From the NCBI RefSeq assembly GCF_014844095.1, contig NZ_CP062163.1, positions 4,249,501 to 4,313,500 on the forward strand: a DNA stretch of 64,000 bases, written 5' to 3'. Source of the stretch: Brevibacillus sp. JNUCC-41. GTDB lineage: Bacteria > Bacillota > Bacilli > Bacillales > DSM-1321. Numbering within the stretch: the first letter of the stretch is position 1; every line of letters begins with the position of its first letter. Position numbers and translations under genes: made by a program. The notes under the pieces are model-generated. The model had not been told where the DNA came from. It saw only the letters and a program-made list of their open reading frames with translations, and did no database searches. Shown here piece by piece: positions 1 to 8,587 of the stretch.

Positions 1-189
1 CCTTCAATAACGGAAACGACGGCGAAGGAAGTGAACGAGCAGCTCAGAAATGGGGATATCGCCATTTACACACGCGATTATGGGATACGGCAAGGCTTTT
101 TCGATATAGATCCGCGTCCATTACAAGGTGATGATATACATGTCATCGAGGCACAATTAAGCACCATATTAGGAGGAAAACAGGGATGA
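1..189 (+). CDS. C-terminal end of a DgaE-like PLP-dependent ammonia lyase (partial)
   Basis: Only the last 62 codons are present; the gene runs in from the left edge in frame 1 and stops at TGA 187-189, overlapping the next ATG (ATGA). The tail carries a pattern (AIYTRDYG, then FDIDPRPL) that resembles the C-terminus of the SelA-like PLP family containing DgaE, D-glucosaminate-6-phosphate ammonia lyase. Such an enzyme would release ammonia to form 2-keto-3-deoxygluconate-6-phosphate, the substrate of the aldolase immediately downstream. The PLP lysine lies outside the window, so the assignment rests on the tail and on the translationally coupled dgaF-like neighbour. Confidence 0.6.
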   Translation, partial: PSITETTAKEVNEQLRNGDIAIYTRDYGIRQGFFDIDPRPLQGDDIHVIEAQLSTILGGKQG

Positions 190-941
190 CAAACATTAAA
201 AAACGGTTATTGAATGATCGTGTAGCCTTAAATGTACTTGCAAATAGTGTAGAAAATGCAGTGGAAGTCTTTGAAGCGGCGGAAGGCCATGTATTGGTTG
301 GTGTACTCTCAAAGGATTATCCAACAGTGGAAGCTGGTGTTACAGCAATGAAAGAATACGGGGAAGCCATTGATGAAGCCGTTTCAATAGGATTGGGTGC
401 GGGCGATAATAGACAGGCAGCGGTTGTCGCAGAAATAGCAAAACACTATCCAGGCAGTCATATTAACCAGGTTTTTCCTGCTGTTGGTGCTACGAGGGCC
501 AATTTAGGCGATAATGACAGCTGGATAAATTCACTTGTTTCTCCAACTGGGAAAGCGGGTTATGTGAATATCTCCACTGGTCCAGTAAGTGCTGGTGCAA
601 GTGAAACTGCCATTGTGCCTATCAAAGCTGCCATTGCGCTGGTTCGCGATATGGGGGGGAATGCTCTGAAATACTTCCCGATGAAAGGCCTGAAGCATGA
701 AGATGAATATCGTGCTGTCGCAAAGGCTTGTGGTGAAGAAGGATTTGCTTTGGAACCAACAGGTGGAATCGATTTAAATAATTTCGAGACTATACTAGAG
801 ATCGCATTAGAAGCAAAAGTGCCTAAAGTCATTCCCCATGTATATTCTTCCATCATCGATGAAGAGACTGGAAAAACGAATGGGGAGGATGTACGGAAAT
901 TATTGGCCATAACTAAAAAATTGGTTGAAAAATATGCCTAA
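186..941 (+). CDS. dgaF: 2-dehydro-3-deoxy-phosphogluconate aldolase, DgaF family
   Basis: A 251-residue protein of the DgaF-type KDPG aldolase family, which cleaves 2-keto-3-deoxy-6-phosphogluconate to pyruvate and glyceraldehyde-3-phosphate in the cytoplasm. It is visible as a TIM-barrel-like protein with the conserved stretches VGVLSKDYPTVEAG near residue 40, NISTGPVSAGAS near 130, ALKYFPMKGL near 160 (Schiff-base lysine candidate) and EPTGGIDLNN near 190. The ATG overlaps the stop of the upstream lyase, and GGAGG at 172-176 serves as its ribosome binding site, so the two genes are translationally coupled. Together they make an amino-sugar-acid to KDPG to triose route. The exact sugar acid is inferred. 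Confidence 0.85.
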   Translation: MTNIKKRLLNDRVALNVLANSVENAVEVFEAAEGHVLVGVLSKDYPTVEAGVTAMKEYGEAIDEAVSIGLGAGDNRQAAVVAEIAKHYPGSHINQVFPAVGATRANLGDNDSWINSLVSPTGKAGYVNISTGPVSAGASETAIVPIKAAIALVRDMGGNALKYFPMKGLKHEDEYRAVAKACGEEGFALEPTGGIDLNNFETILEIALEAKVPKVIPHVYSSIIDEETGKTNGEDVRKLLAITKKLVEKYA

Positions 942-1947
942 AAGGATTGTGGCATTCGGGGAAGTAATGATGCGTTTACAGGTACCAGGGCATGAATTGC
1001 TATCACAGGCCAACACTCTGCAATACTCCTTTTCAGGCACGGGGGTAAACGTTGCTTCTGCGATGGCAAAGCTCGGTCATGAGGGGTTTCTTGTGACAAA
1101 GTTACCGGATAACCCACTTGGGGATTCCGCGATTTCATCTTTGCAGCGCTTAGGAATTGGAAGGAACTTCATCTCTAGAGGTGGCAAGTACTTGGGGATG
1201 TACTTTTTGGAAAATGGTTTTGGACAGCGGGCGAGCCGTGTCACATATTCCAATCGACTGGAAAGCAGTTTCAATAAAGCCTCTTTATCCGATTATGACA
1301 TGGATATGATTTCGGAAAGTACGGATATCATCCATTTTTGCGGAATCACGCTTGCAATGGCGGAAAATGTACGGGAAAGTATGAAGGTGCTGGCTAGAAA
1401 AGTCAAAGAAAAAGGCGGTACAGTCTGTTTCGATTGCAACTACCGCCCCTCATTATGGGAGGGAGGTTATGCCGACGCAAAGCCTCATTATGAAGAAATG
1501 CTTACTTTGGCTGATATCGTCATGATGAATGAGAAAGACGCCCTATATATTTTAGGAATGAAGTCTGAAGGCTCCACTAGGGAAGAACAGCTAAACGAGT
1601 TAATCCCTGAGGTGGCGAAAAAATTCAATATTCAGTCGATAGCAGGGACACACCGTTCAATCAACAGTGATAATAGCCATACATTGAGGGGGTATATATA
1701 CAAGGAAGAAACATTTTACTTTTCCGATATCCTATCATTTTCCGTATATGATAGAATAGGTTCAGGCGATGCTTACACCAGCGGAATCTTACATGGAGAA
1801 TTACGAGGATATTCCCCTGAAAAGACAGTTCGGTTTGCGGCTGTTTCAGGAATGCTGGCATGTACTGTCGTTGGAGATACTCCTTTGGCAACCGAAAAGG
1901 AGATACTCTCGGCAATGGAAGGTAAAATGGAAGATATTAAGAGATAA
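934..1947 (+). CDS. PfkB-family sugar kinase, 2-keto-3-deoxygluconate kinase-like
   Basis: A carbohydrate kinase of the PfkB/ribokinase fold, about 337 residues. The N-terminus has the GEVMMRL and GTGVNVASAMAKLG substrate-binding region, FDCNYRPSLW near residue 165 is typical of KDG kinases, and the C-terminal signature DRIGSGDAYTSG (near 275) holds the catalytic Asp and anion hole. ATG 934 overlaps the aldolase stop by 8 nt and starts with MPKRIVAFGE, the usual family N-terminus; a TTG at 925 would add three residues. In this operon it probably phosphorylates 2-keto-3-deoxygluconate or the incoming sugar acid to feed the aldolase. The precise substrate cannot be read from the sequence. Confidence 0.85.
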   Translation: MPKRIVAFGEVMMRLQVPGHELLSQANTLQYSFSGTGVNVASAMAKLGHEGFLVTKLPDNPLGDSAISSLQRLGIGRNFISRGGKYLGMYFLENGFGQRASRVTYSNRLESSFNKASLSDYDMDMISESTDIIHFCGITLAMAENVRESMKVLARKVKEKGGTVCFDCNYRPSLWEGGYADAKPHYEEMLTLADIVMMNEKDALYILGMKSEGSTREEQLNELIPEVAKKFNIQSIAGTHRSINSDNSHTLRGYIYKEETFYFSDILSFSVYDRIGSGDAYTSGILHGELRGYSPEKTVRFAAVSGMLACTVVGDTPLATEKEILSAMEGKMEDIKR

Positions 1948-1964
1948 AAGGCAGGAGATTAGGA

Positions 1965-2687
1965 ATGAATGTGAACAGAAAAAATGGGCCGATGTATTTA
2001 CAGATAAAAGAAATATTAAAGGATCGTATTTTACATGGGGTTTATGCCATCGACACAAACATTCCCTCTGAGCCTCTTTTGGAAGAAGAATTTAACGTAA
2101 GTAAGGTCACTGTCCGTAATGCAATCAAAGAACTCGTGCAAGAGGGGTATGTTGAAAAGAAAAGCGGCAAAGGCACTAGGGTCATAGCTAATGGTTCGAT
2201 TGTCAAACTTTCCAAAGGAAAGCGTTTCACAGAGCTGTTGGTGGAGGAAGGGCACTCCATTTTAAAAAAGGTGTTAAACATAAGTCATGTTGACCTTTCT
2301 TCGGTCCCTAAGCTGCATTCTTTATTTGGTGACCATTGCATAAGTATCGAACGGATATATTTATTGGACAATGAACCTTATATTTACTTTACACATTATG
2401 TTTCACTCGATATGAACGAAGAAGATATGAAAGAGCTCCAGATCAATTCTTTGTACCGCTTTTTGGAAGATCAAAACGTCAAACTTGAAACATTCAGAGA
2501 TGAGTTTGCCGTTGCTATCGCTCCGGATCACATTTGCGAAACACTGAAAATCGAAAACAATAGTCCTGTATTAAAAAGGATTCGGATTTCCAGTGATGGG
2601 GACGGAAATGTTATGGAATACAGTGAAGGGTATTACAACACGGCTAAACAAAACTACATCGTGACATATAATGAGCCGGTACAATAA
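1965..2687 (+). CDS. GntR-family transcriptional regulator with UTRA ligand domain
   Basis: A 240-residue HutC/YvoA-type GntR regulator. Residues 1-75 form a winged helix (PMYLQIKEILKDRI, then VSKVTVRNAIKELVQEGYV as recognition helix, and KKSGKGTRV as wing). Residues 90-235 match the UTRA domain that binds small sugar or amino-sugar effectors. It sits between the kinase and the permease in the same direction, 17 nt after the kinase stop, and has a GGAG site at 1953-1956. It most likely represses this operon and is released by a pathway intermediate; its operator was not identified. Confidence 0.85.
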   Translation: MNVNRKNGPMYLQIKEILKDRILHGVYAIDTNIPSEPLLEEEFNVSKVTVRNAIKELVQEGYVEKKSGKGTRVIANGSIVKLSKGKRFTELLVEEGHSILKKVLNISHVDLSSVPKLHSLFGDHCISIERIYLLDNEPYIYFTHYVSLDMNEEDMKELQINSLYRFLEDQNVKLETFRDEFAVAIAPDHICETLKIENNSPVLKRIRISSDGDGNVMEYSEGYYNTAKQNYIVTYNEPVQ

Positions 2688-2709
2688 TCCAATTATTGTA
2701 TCGCATTGA

Positions 2710-2724
2710 TTGTAAGCGATTTCA
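2710..2724 (+). promoter_or_regulatory. cre-like catabolite control (CcpA) site
   Basis: TTGTAAGCGATTTCA fits the degenerate Bacillus cre consensus WTGNAANCGNWNNCW at every position. It lies 18 nt before the GntP permease start and just after the regulator gene. A cre this close to the start could block transcription of the permease when preferred sugars are present. The match is seen in sequence; CcpA binding is inferred. Confidence 0.55.
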
Positions 2725-2742
2725 ATGGGGTGGGGAGAACAT

Positions 2743-4068
2743 ATGGATCTATATTTATTAGGAATCACGCTGATAGCCATCGTAATTGTTATTTTGGGGG
2801 TATCATGGTGGAAATGGCATGCATTCATTAGCTTGACTGTAGCCAGTTTATTTTTAGCGGTTTTTTCAGGACTGCCGATGGACAAGATTGTAGGAGCATA
2901 TGAAACGGGTGTCGGAGCGGTCCTTGGTCACCTTATTGGAATATTGGCTTTAGGGACCATCTTAGGAAAGATGATGTCCGACTCTGGAGCCGGTATGCAG
3001 GTTGCTGACTTTTTCATTAATAAATTCGGCGTGAAGAACCTGCCGTGGGCCATGCTTTTATCTGGTTTCATCATAGGCATTCCGGTATTTTTCGAGGTTG
3101 GTTTAGTAATATTGCTACCTTTGGTCATTTCCATTCGGAAATCAACCAAAGTGAACATCTTGTTAATTGGTATTCCTGTACTTGCTGGTTTATCGATCGT
3201 ACATGGGCTGGTACCTCCGCATCCGGGAGCCATGACAGCTATTGGAATCTATAATGCAAACATGGGACAAGTACTTCTGTACTCATTGATCATCGCATTC
3301 CCGACTGCTGTAATTGCCGGACCGCTATTCGCAAAATGGGTTCAAAAACGGGTTATTCCTGTTGGGGAACCGGAATTGATTCGGGTGGTAACAAAGTCAA
3401 GTGGTTTACCAGGGACTGGGGTTTCGTTCTTCATCATCCTTTTGCCTGTATTGTTGATGGTTATAACTGTCTTGGCTCCTTATTTGCCGCTACCGGGTTC
3501 CGTTGAAAAATTCTTATTGTTTATCGGCAGTCCGGTGATTGCCCTATTAATCTCCTGTTTTGCTGCTTACTACTTCTTGGGATACAGACAGGGAATGGAC
3601 AAATCACTAATTAAAAAGTTGACGGAAGAATGCCTGTTGCCATTAGCCTCCATAATCCTTATTATCGGTGCTGGCGGAGGATTCAAGCAAATTTTAATTG
3701 ATAGTGGCGTAGGGACTGCAATCGCTTCCATGTCTGAAGAAATTTCTTTATCCCCGATCGTTCTTGCATTCCTTGTGGCCGGATTGATCCGGATTGCCAC
3801 AGGTTCTGCAACCGTCGCTTTGACCACGGCAGCAGGGATCGTTTCACCGGTCGTTGCCAATATGACAGGTGTTAATCTAGAATTGCTCGTTATTGCCACG
3901 GGAGCAGGCTCACTTATGTTCTCCCATGTTAATGACGCAGGTTTCTGGTTGGTAAAAGAATATATGGGACTAACCGTTAAAGAAACATTCAAAACATGGA
4001 CAGTCATGGAAACATTACTTTCCTTCGTGGCATTCGGTTTGGTTTTAATTTTCGATATATTCATTTAA
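2743..4068 (+). CDS. GntP-family gluconate/sugar-acid:H+ symporter
   Basis: A 441-residue, very hydrophobic membrane protein of the GntP family (gluconate, 2-keto-3-deoxygluconate and related sugar acids). There are about 12-14 membrane segments. Family patterns include VHGLVPPHPGAM near residue 155, IRIATGSATVALTTAAG near 350 and FSHVNDAGFW near 390. ATG 2743 is preferred over an upstream in-frame ATG at 2725 because GGGGAG lies at 2732-2737, at normal spacing. It closes the sugar-acid operon and probably imports the substrate used by the DgaE/DgaF/kinase enzymes. A rho-independent terminator follows. Confidence 0.9.
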   Translation: MDLYLLGITLIAIVIVILGVSWWKWHAFISLTVASLFLAVFSGLPMDKIVGAYETGVGAVLGHLIGILALGTILGKMMSDSGAGMQVADFFINKFGVKNLPWAMLLSGFIIGIPVFFEVGLVILLPLVISIRKSTKVNILLIGIPVLAGLSIVHGLVPPHPGAMTAIGIYNANMGQVLLYSLIIAFPTAVIAGPLFAKWVQKRVIPVGEPELIRVVTKSSGLPGTGVSFFIILLPVLLMVITVLAPYLPLPGSVEKFLLFIGSPVIALLISCFAAYYFLGYRQGMDKSLIKKLTEECLLPLASIILIIGAGGGFKQILIDSGVGTAIASMSEEISLSPIVLAFLVAGLIRIATGSATVALTTAAGIVSPVVANMTGVNLELLVIATGAGSLMFSHVNDAGFWLVKEYMGLTVKETFKTWTVMETLLSFVAFGLVLIFDIFI

Positions 4069-4107
4069 TTAAAGAAAATTTCTCAATGTGTGAATAAGTA
4101 ACATTTA

Positions 4108-4152
4108 CCTCCGTGAACTGTCTTGGGGTGACAGATCACGGAGGCTTTTATT
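4108..4152 (+). terminator. rho-independent terminator of the sugar-acid operon
   Basis: An inverted repeat with CCTCCGTGA pairing TCACGGAGG and inner CTGTC pairing GACAG (one A-A mismatch) is followed by CTTTTATTT. It sits 40 nt after the permease stop. Confidence 0.85.
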
Positions 4153-4279
4153 TAGTCATGGAACATACTGGGGGTGGAGAAAATGACCGGTTTTACTCTT
4201 AATGATAGGTCATTGCAGAAACCAGAAACAAAATTCATTCACAATCGGAAGTAGTTAGACTATTGACAAGGGGGCAGTT

Positions 4280-4462
4280 TCATCCAGGAGATGTTTGTTT
4301 GGCTCCTCGAAGATATAAGTCCTGACAGAGACTTCTATATTGGAAGATTGACAGCTTCCCGTTTACATATTCATTCTGAATATAATCTAATAATTCATTG
4401 GCATGGTTAGGCTTTTGACGTTTTTCCTGAATATAATGGAGAATTAAAACTTCTATATTCAC
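4280..4462 (-). CDS. YppF-like small protein
   Basis: A 60-residue ORF starting at GTG 4462 with AAGGTGAG about eight bases upstream. The arrangement NELLDYIQNEYVNGKLS, then QYRSLCQDLYLRGA resembles the YppF family of small Bacillus proteins of unknown function (usual pattern: LLDF, YI.GEIS, Y..LVR.LE..GA). It is a single short gene between two operons, convergent with the sugar-acid operon. Its reading depends on weak family resemblance and a good ribosome binding site. No function is suggested. Confidence 0.5.
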   Translation of the reverse strand: MNIEVLILHYIQEKRQKPNHANELLDYIQNEYVNGKLSIFQYRSLCQDLYLRGAKQTSPG

Positions 4463-4660
4463 ACACTCACCTTACTTGACAAGTATTTTTTTCCATTAAC
4501 AATATAACATGGGCATTCAAAAAAATATCATTTTTTGAATATTTTAACTATCGACATATTTATACAAATAAAGGATTGATTCGGAATAGCGGTGGGGAAT
4601 TTTATCGGGTAATGCAAAAAAGAGCGATATTGTACTGACTTACTTTTAAGTCGGCACAAG

Positions 4661-4691
4661 AAAAAACCCTTGAAAATTCAAGGGTTGGATT
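4661..4691 (-). terminator. rho-independent terminator of the MFS gene
   Basis: On the minus strand AACCCTTGA pairs with TCAAGGGTT around a short loop and runs into TTTTTT. It lies about 40 nt beyond the stop of the MFS transporter gene. Confidence 0.8.
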
Positions 4692-4727
4692 GTTAATTAA
4701 GGTGACGAAACTGATTTTACAAGGACT

Positions 4728-6017
4728 TCATGCTTGTATCTTTTGTACAGGTATAGGTGATAAGCGCAGCTCTGCGGCTTCTCTCTTAATGGAGAATAAA
4801 TAAGCTGCCAAACCTAAGATGGCTGTAAAAATCAGCATGGCGATCGATGAACTGAAATCCCCGCCAGACAAGTCACGAAGCCATCCCATGATATAGCTCG
4901 AAAAGCCGCCCATGATATTCGTGAATCCAATTAGACCAGCGGCCCGTCCTGCCGTTTCAGGTGTTGAGTATTTTACCATGAGCATATTACTTAAATGGAA
5001 CACACCGCCTTGACATCCCATTGCCAGTCCCATACATAGTCCGGCTAAAATTGGATTGGGGATGAAGATCGCTACAGTCAGAAAGACTGCTGTCAATGAA
5101 AATAGAATCGTGGCCATCAAACTTGGACGTCTGGTTTTGTCAGCCAGAAAACCGCATGCCAAGACAAATCCTAAAGCGAATAGCCAGGAAAGTGAAGTGA
5201 TACTCGACATTCCTTCCTTTTCGAATCCTTTTGCTTCAATGAGGTAGGTAGGAAGCCAAATGCTGATACCGAAAAATAAAAAGGAGCATACAAGCATGCC
5301 GAACCAAACAATCCAGAAACGATAATCTTGGGCGAAACTCTTATTCTCGGAGGCAGCGGTTTCTTTCACTTCATCATCCGTTTGGCGAATGAAAGCCAAT
5401 TCCTCCTTACTTATACGGGGGTGTTCTTCTGGTGTATTCCGTGTCATAAAGATGAACATCGGGATATTTATAAATAAGTTGAATGCTGCAAGCATAAAGA
5501 AAGCTGCCTGCCAGTGGAGTAAAGATATCACGAGCACCAAAACAATGGCTCCCATTGCCGGACCTAAATAGTTACCGGTAAGCCATGATGCCTGGGCCCT
5601 CCCCAATTCCCGTTTATTAAACCAGTTAGAAATGAATTTGCCGGATACCGGAATCATCATCCCCTCACCAAAACCAAGAATGATCCTGCTTATTAAAAAC
5701 ATTTCATATGAATTTGCCAGGCCTGACATAATCATCGTGAGTGTCCAAACGAATAAACCGGCAATGGCTGTTTTTCGGGCACCTAATTTATCAATGATGA
5801 AACCCCAAAAAAGATTGGAAACTCCATAGGCAATGGTGAATACAAAAGATAGAAGACCAATCTTTGCATTTTTGTCATCGCCTGTCATACCGAGTGCATG
5901 CAAGAATTCAGGATCTGTTTGAATGATGGAAATGCCAACCTTATCAATTTGTCCGAAAAACCAAAAGAAAAAAATTGGAACGGCAATATACAACCATCTT
6001 TTTTGCCCATTTAACAT
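4728..6017 (-). CDS. MFS transporter, anion:cation symporter-type importer
   Basis: A 429-residue major facilitator protein with 12 predicted membrane helices and a central cytoplasmic loop near residue 205 (TRNTPEEHPRISKEE). Motifs such as GFIIDKLGARKT between helices 2 and 3 and SRIILGFGEGMMIP in helix 4 fit the ACS family, which imports organic and aromatic acids. ATG 6017 is chosen because AAGGAG sits eight bases upstream; a longer frame to 6059 has no such site. It is divergent from the IclR regulator and the aromatic cluster, with a palindrome upstream resembling those before the cupin gene. It is a likely substrate importer for the cluster. Substrate unknown. Confidence 0.85.
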   Translation of the reverse strand: MLNGQKRWLYIAVPIFFFWFFGQIDKVGISIIQTDPEFLHALGMTGDDKNAKIGLLSFVFTIAYGVSNLFWGFIIDKLGARKTAIAGLFVWTLTMIMSGLANSYEMFLISRIILGFGEGMMIPVSGKFISNWFNKRELGRAQASWLTGNYLGPAMGAIVLVLVISLLHWQAAFFMLAAFNLFINIPMFIFMTRNTPEEHPRISKEELAFIRQTDDEVKETAASENKSFAQDYRFWIVWFGMLVCSFLFFGISIWLPTYLIEAKGFEKEGMSSITSLSWLFALGFVLACGFLADKTRRPSLMATILFSLTAVFLTVAIFIPNPILAGLCMGLAMGCQGGVFHLSNMLMVKYSTPETAGRAAGLIGFTNIMGGFSSYIMGWLRDLSGGDFSSSIAMLIFTAILGLAAYLFSIKREAAELRLSPIPVQKIQA

Positions 6018-6848
6018 AATACCATCTCCTTGTCGCTTTTTAGCATTCCCTAAAAACACTTACCATTGCAAATAAGTGAATTACGGTTACCCCTTTAGAA
6101 AGGTACTAGTTTTGATTTTTCATTTAAGCGTGTAATCCCGCCTTTCTTAATAATTTTGATAGATAAAAAGTCACGGAAATGTTTTGTAAGGAAAACAAAG
6201 TTTTACTTTCTTAACGATAAATTAAAATAATTTGATTGTCAATTTAATATTTTGATAATTTTCTATTTTTAGAATAAACAAACTTATAAGCGTTTTCATA
6301 TTTAAAACAGAGTTCCATTGCCGCCTTTTGTACATTCTTTGAGAATTATTTAATCAAATGAGTGGATGGACCTCTATCACGGACTTAAAAATGGAAGTAT
6401 TTAATCTTTTATGTCAAAAAAACAAATTATTATCAAATTATCAAAAATTCCAACTTATCGATATTGAATTTAAAATCAGGAAAATCTATAATTCATTTAT
6501 GTTGTTTTGTATATAAAATACTTAATATGGAAAAATTATGATTTTGGCAGAATATATCGATGTATAATTCTTTATTTGTTTTCATTTGTAATATTCGTTA
6601 TATTTGGTTGTATCGAGCTTTTCTATTGATACGTCAATTAAGCTAGACTTCCACATAGTTTTATATATGTAAATATGCTTTAATTGACACATATACACTA
6701 ATCTATTTTAAACAAATGATCTTCCAGAACTTCCAGAAAAAATGTACATATACTTGCAAGTTCTTCTTTGTAGGTATGAAGAAAGTTTTACTGAATGGGT
6801 TATATTCAGGAGGAAATGAGATTTATTTACAACGGGGGGAATTCTCGA
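6018..6848. promoter_or_regulatory. Long AT-rich divergent control region between MFS and IclR genes
   Basis: No credible ORF is seen in these 830 bases. They must hold both divergent promoters. GAAAACAAAGTTTTA at 6191-6205 contains the palindrome AAAAC-AAA-GTTTT, the same arms as the site at 7864-7878 before the cupin gene. A cre-like site with one mismatch lies at 6286-6300 (TTTATAAGCG-type core followed by TTTTCA). No convincing terminator or riboswitch fold was recognised. Confidence 0.5.
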
Positions 6849-7664
6849 ATGGCAAGCGAAGAAAAAGAGAAAGAGAAATATAGTGCTAATTCATTGGTTA
6901 GAGGATTGGAAATCATAAAGCTCTTTAATGAGGTACAGCCGAGTTTGTCTCTTTCAGAAATTGCAAAACAACTGGGAGTAAGCAGAACGGTACCATATCG
7001 TTTATTATTCACATTACAAAATATCGGTTATTTGTCTCAGGATGAACATACCAAACGTTATAGCTTAACCCCAAAGGTTCTTGAATTGGGATTCAGCTAT
7101 TTGAATAGCTTGAAATTCCAGGAAATTGTCCAACCATATATGGAGAACTTGCGTGATGAAATCGGAGCCTCCTGCCATCTATCCATTTTGGATGGGCAGG
7201 AAGTTGTTTATGTTGGAAGTGCCCCAATCAGAGGTGTATCCGCTGTCAATGTGAACATAGGTTTACGGCTGCCGGCACATGCATTGGCCAATGGAAAATT
7301 ACTTTTGGCATATCAACCGAAAGAAATGTTAATGCAAATGTTCAAAATATCAAACCTGACACCTTATACAGACAAAACACTCACCGCGCCGGGTGAATTT
7401 CAAAAACAGCTGGATTCAATCCGGCAGAATGGTTATTCGATGACAAGCGGGGAATTCCACCCTGGCATCCGTTCTGTTGCCGCTCCGATTTTTGACCGGA
7501 CTGGGAAAGTATTGGCTGCGTTGAATGTCGTGGCAACTGAGTCTGCTTACCAAGAGGATTTCATCGATAAAATTGCCTTGCCGAAACTTTTGGAAGTTTC
7601 TCGGCAGTTATCTGTTTATATGGGATATAGCGGGGTTAAGCCGTATCAACACGAAGATGTCTGA
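6849..7664 (+). CDS. IclR-family transcriptional regulator of the aromatic cluster
   Basis: A 271-residue IclR-type regulator. Residues 10-75 form the winged helix (LVRGLEIIKLFNEVQPSLSL, then SEIAKQLGVSRTVPYRLLFTL). The rest is the effector-binding domain, with features such as GASCHLSILDGQEVVYVG, RLPAHALANGKLLLAY and GEFHPGIRSVAAPIFDRTG. ATG 6849 is chosen because GGGGGGA (6834-6840) lies about eight bases upstream; longer frames begin at 6795 or 6816. It is bracketed by the divergent MFS gene and the catabolic operon, and the sites shared by their upstream regions make it the likely local regulator. A strong terminator follows, so it is a single-gene transcript. Confidence 0.87.
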   Translation: MASEEKEKEKYSANSLVRGLEIIKLFNEVQPSLSLSEIAKQLGVSRTVPYRLLFTLQNIGYLSQDEHTKRYSLTPKVLELGFSYLNSLKFQEIVQPYMENLRDEIGASCHLSILDGQEVVYVGSAPIRGVSAVNVNIGLRLPAHALANGKLLLAYQPKEMLMQMFKISNLTPYTDKTLTAPGEFQKQLDSIRQNGYSMTSGEFHPGIRSVAAPIFDRTGKVLAALNVVATESAYQEDFIDKIALPKLLEVSRQLSVYMGYSGVKPYQHEDV

Positions 7665-7710
7665 TCTTACTTGAGCCCCAATCTATTAATAAGTTAATAA
7701 CCTTTTTTGA

Positions 7711-7749
7711 AAGTGTGGATCCCCAATAGGGTATCCACACTTTTTTTTG
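7711..7749 (+). terminator. rho-independent terminator after the IclR gene
   Basis: AAGTGTGGAT pairs with ATCCACACTT around a short loop, followed by a run of eight T residues. It separates the regulator from the catabolic operon. Confidence 0.9.
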
Positions 7750-7823
7750 TTTAAGAAATACGTTTATCCCAAAGCGCCAAGTGTTCGAATTATAAAAATA
7801 GTTTTAAATATTCTAAAAATTAA

Positions 7824-7901
7824 TTGACTTTGAAGCGGTTTCATTTTAGACTTAATTCATAGACAAAACATTGTTTTGCTTGTAAAACACAATGCGTTTT
7901 A
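7824..7901 (+). promoter_or_regulatory. Promoter and paired palindromic operators of the aromatic operon
   Basis: TTGACT at 7824-7829 and TAGACT at 7847-7852 with a 17-base spacer form a plausible SigA promoter. A cre-like sequence with one mismatch (7829-7843) lies in the spacer. Just downstream are two inverted repeats: CAAAAC-ATT-GTTTTG at 7864-7878 (perfect) and TAAAAC-N7-GTTTTA at 7883-7901 (perfect arms). Their position after the start site suits repressor binding, with the IclR protein as the obvious candidate. The binding is inferred. Confidence 0.55.
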
Positions 7902-7930
7902 GTAACAACCAATAAGGGAGGAATTTTAAA

Positions 7931-8464
7931 ATGACAAAAGAAGCTTTTTCAGTGAAGGATTTTGAAAAAAAATATGTTGCACGATTGAAAGACCGTTCGC
8001 TTGATTGGGATGTCTTGAAGTTCCAGGAAGAAATCGATCCCGCTTATCGACGCGCACAGATGAGATATATCGGACGTGGTGCCACTGCCAATAACGATAC
8101 GAATGTAATTGCAGGTGAACATTTCACTTTAAGTACAATGGTGCTGCCTCCGGGATGTATCGGTCCTTTGCACCTTCACGACGATGTTGAAGAAGTGTTT
8201 TTTATTCTAGAGGGTGAAGTCACGGCATTAATTCAAGAGGATAGCTACAGCGAAGTGCATGAAATTAAATTAAGTGCGAGAGATTGCATCAGCAGCCCAC
8301 CAGGGGTTTATCGGGGAATTAGAAATGACGGGGATGTGGAGGCGCGCATGCTCGTGATGTTAGGGGCAGTGAAGCCTAATTTACCGACATATCCTGAAGG
8401 CAGTGACCTGGAAGAACTGCGTAAACAGCGCGCTAAAGAAAGAGAAGCCATTATTAAAGACTGA
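7931..8464 (+). CDS. Cupin-domain protein (possible small-molecule dioxygenase or isomerase)
   Basis: A 177-residue single cupin. The first cupin motif is visible as GPLHLHDDVEEVFFILEGEVTA near residues 77-97 (two His and a Glu as metal ligands), with the second motif region around SPPGVYRGIRNDGD near 120-133. The second motif starts with PPGVYRG rather than PPGxxHxxxN, so one usual metal His appears to be replaced. It is the first gene of the catabolic operon (AGGGAGG site at 7914-7920). Cupins in such clusters can be ring-cleavage dioxygenases, isomerases or decarboxylase helpers. The reaction here is unknown. Confidence 0.7.
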   Translation: MTKEAFSVKDFEKKYVARLKDRSLDWDVLKFQEEIDPAYRRAQMRYIGRGATANNDTNVIAGEHFTLSTMVLPPGCIGPLHLHDDVEEVFFILEGEVTALIQEDSYSEVHEIKLSARDCISSPPGVYRGIRNDGDVEARMLVMLGAVKPNLPTYPEGSDLEELRKQRAKEREAIIKD

Positions 8465-8473
8465 TTATTTAGC

Positions 8474-8519
8474 CGAAAAGGGCACCTGCATTATGAAAAT
8501 TAATGAGGCGCCCTTTTCG
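8474..8519 (+). terminator. Long intra-operon hairpin between cupin and extradiol dioxygenase genes
   Basis: CGAAAAGGGC and GCCCTTTTCG form perfect 10-bp arms, with further pairing of CCT/AGG and CATTA/TAATG inside. The U-rich run lies within the stem rather than after it, so it may act as an RNA processing or stability element or a leaky terminator. It could set different levels for the cupin and the downstream genes. Confidence 0.55.
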
Positions 8520-8587
8520 ATTAGATTGTTAAATATGGCCCATGCAATTTATCTAAAGGCCAATCTAAATTATGGGAGGTATGAAAA

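Noticed and set aside
4183..4254. A 23-codon plus-strand ORF with GGTGGAG before its ATG, just after the sugar-acid operon terminator
   Set aside because: It is too short, has no promoter or family resemblance and cannot be told from chance.
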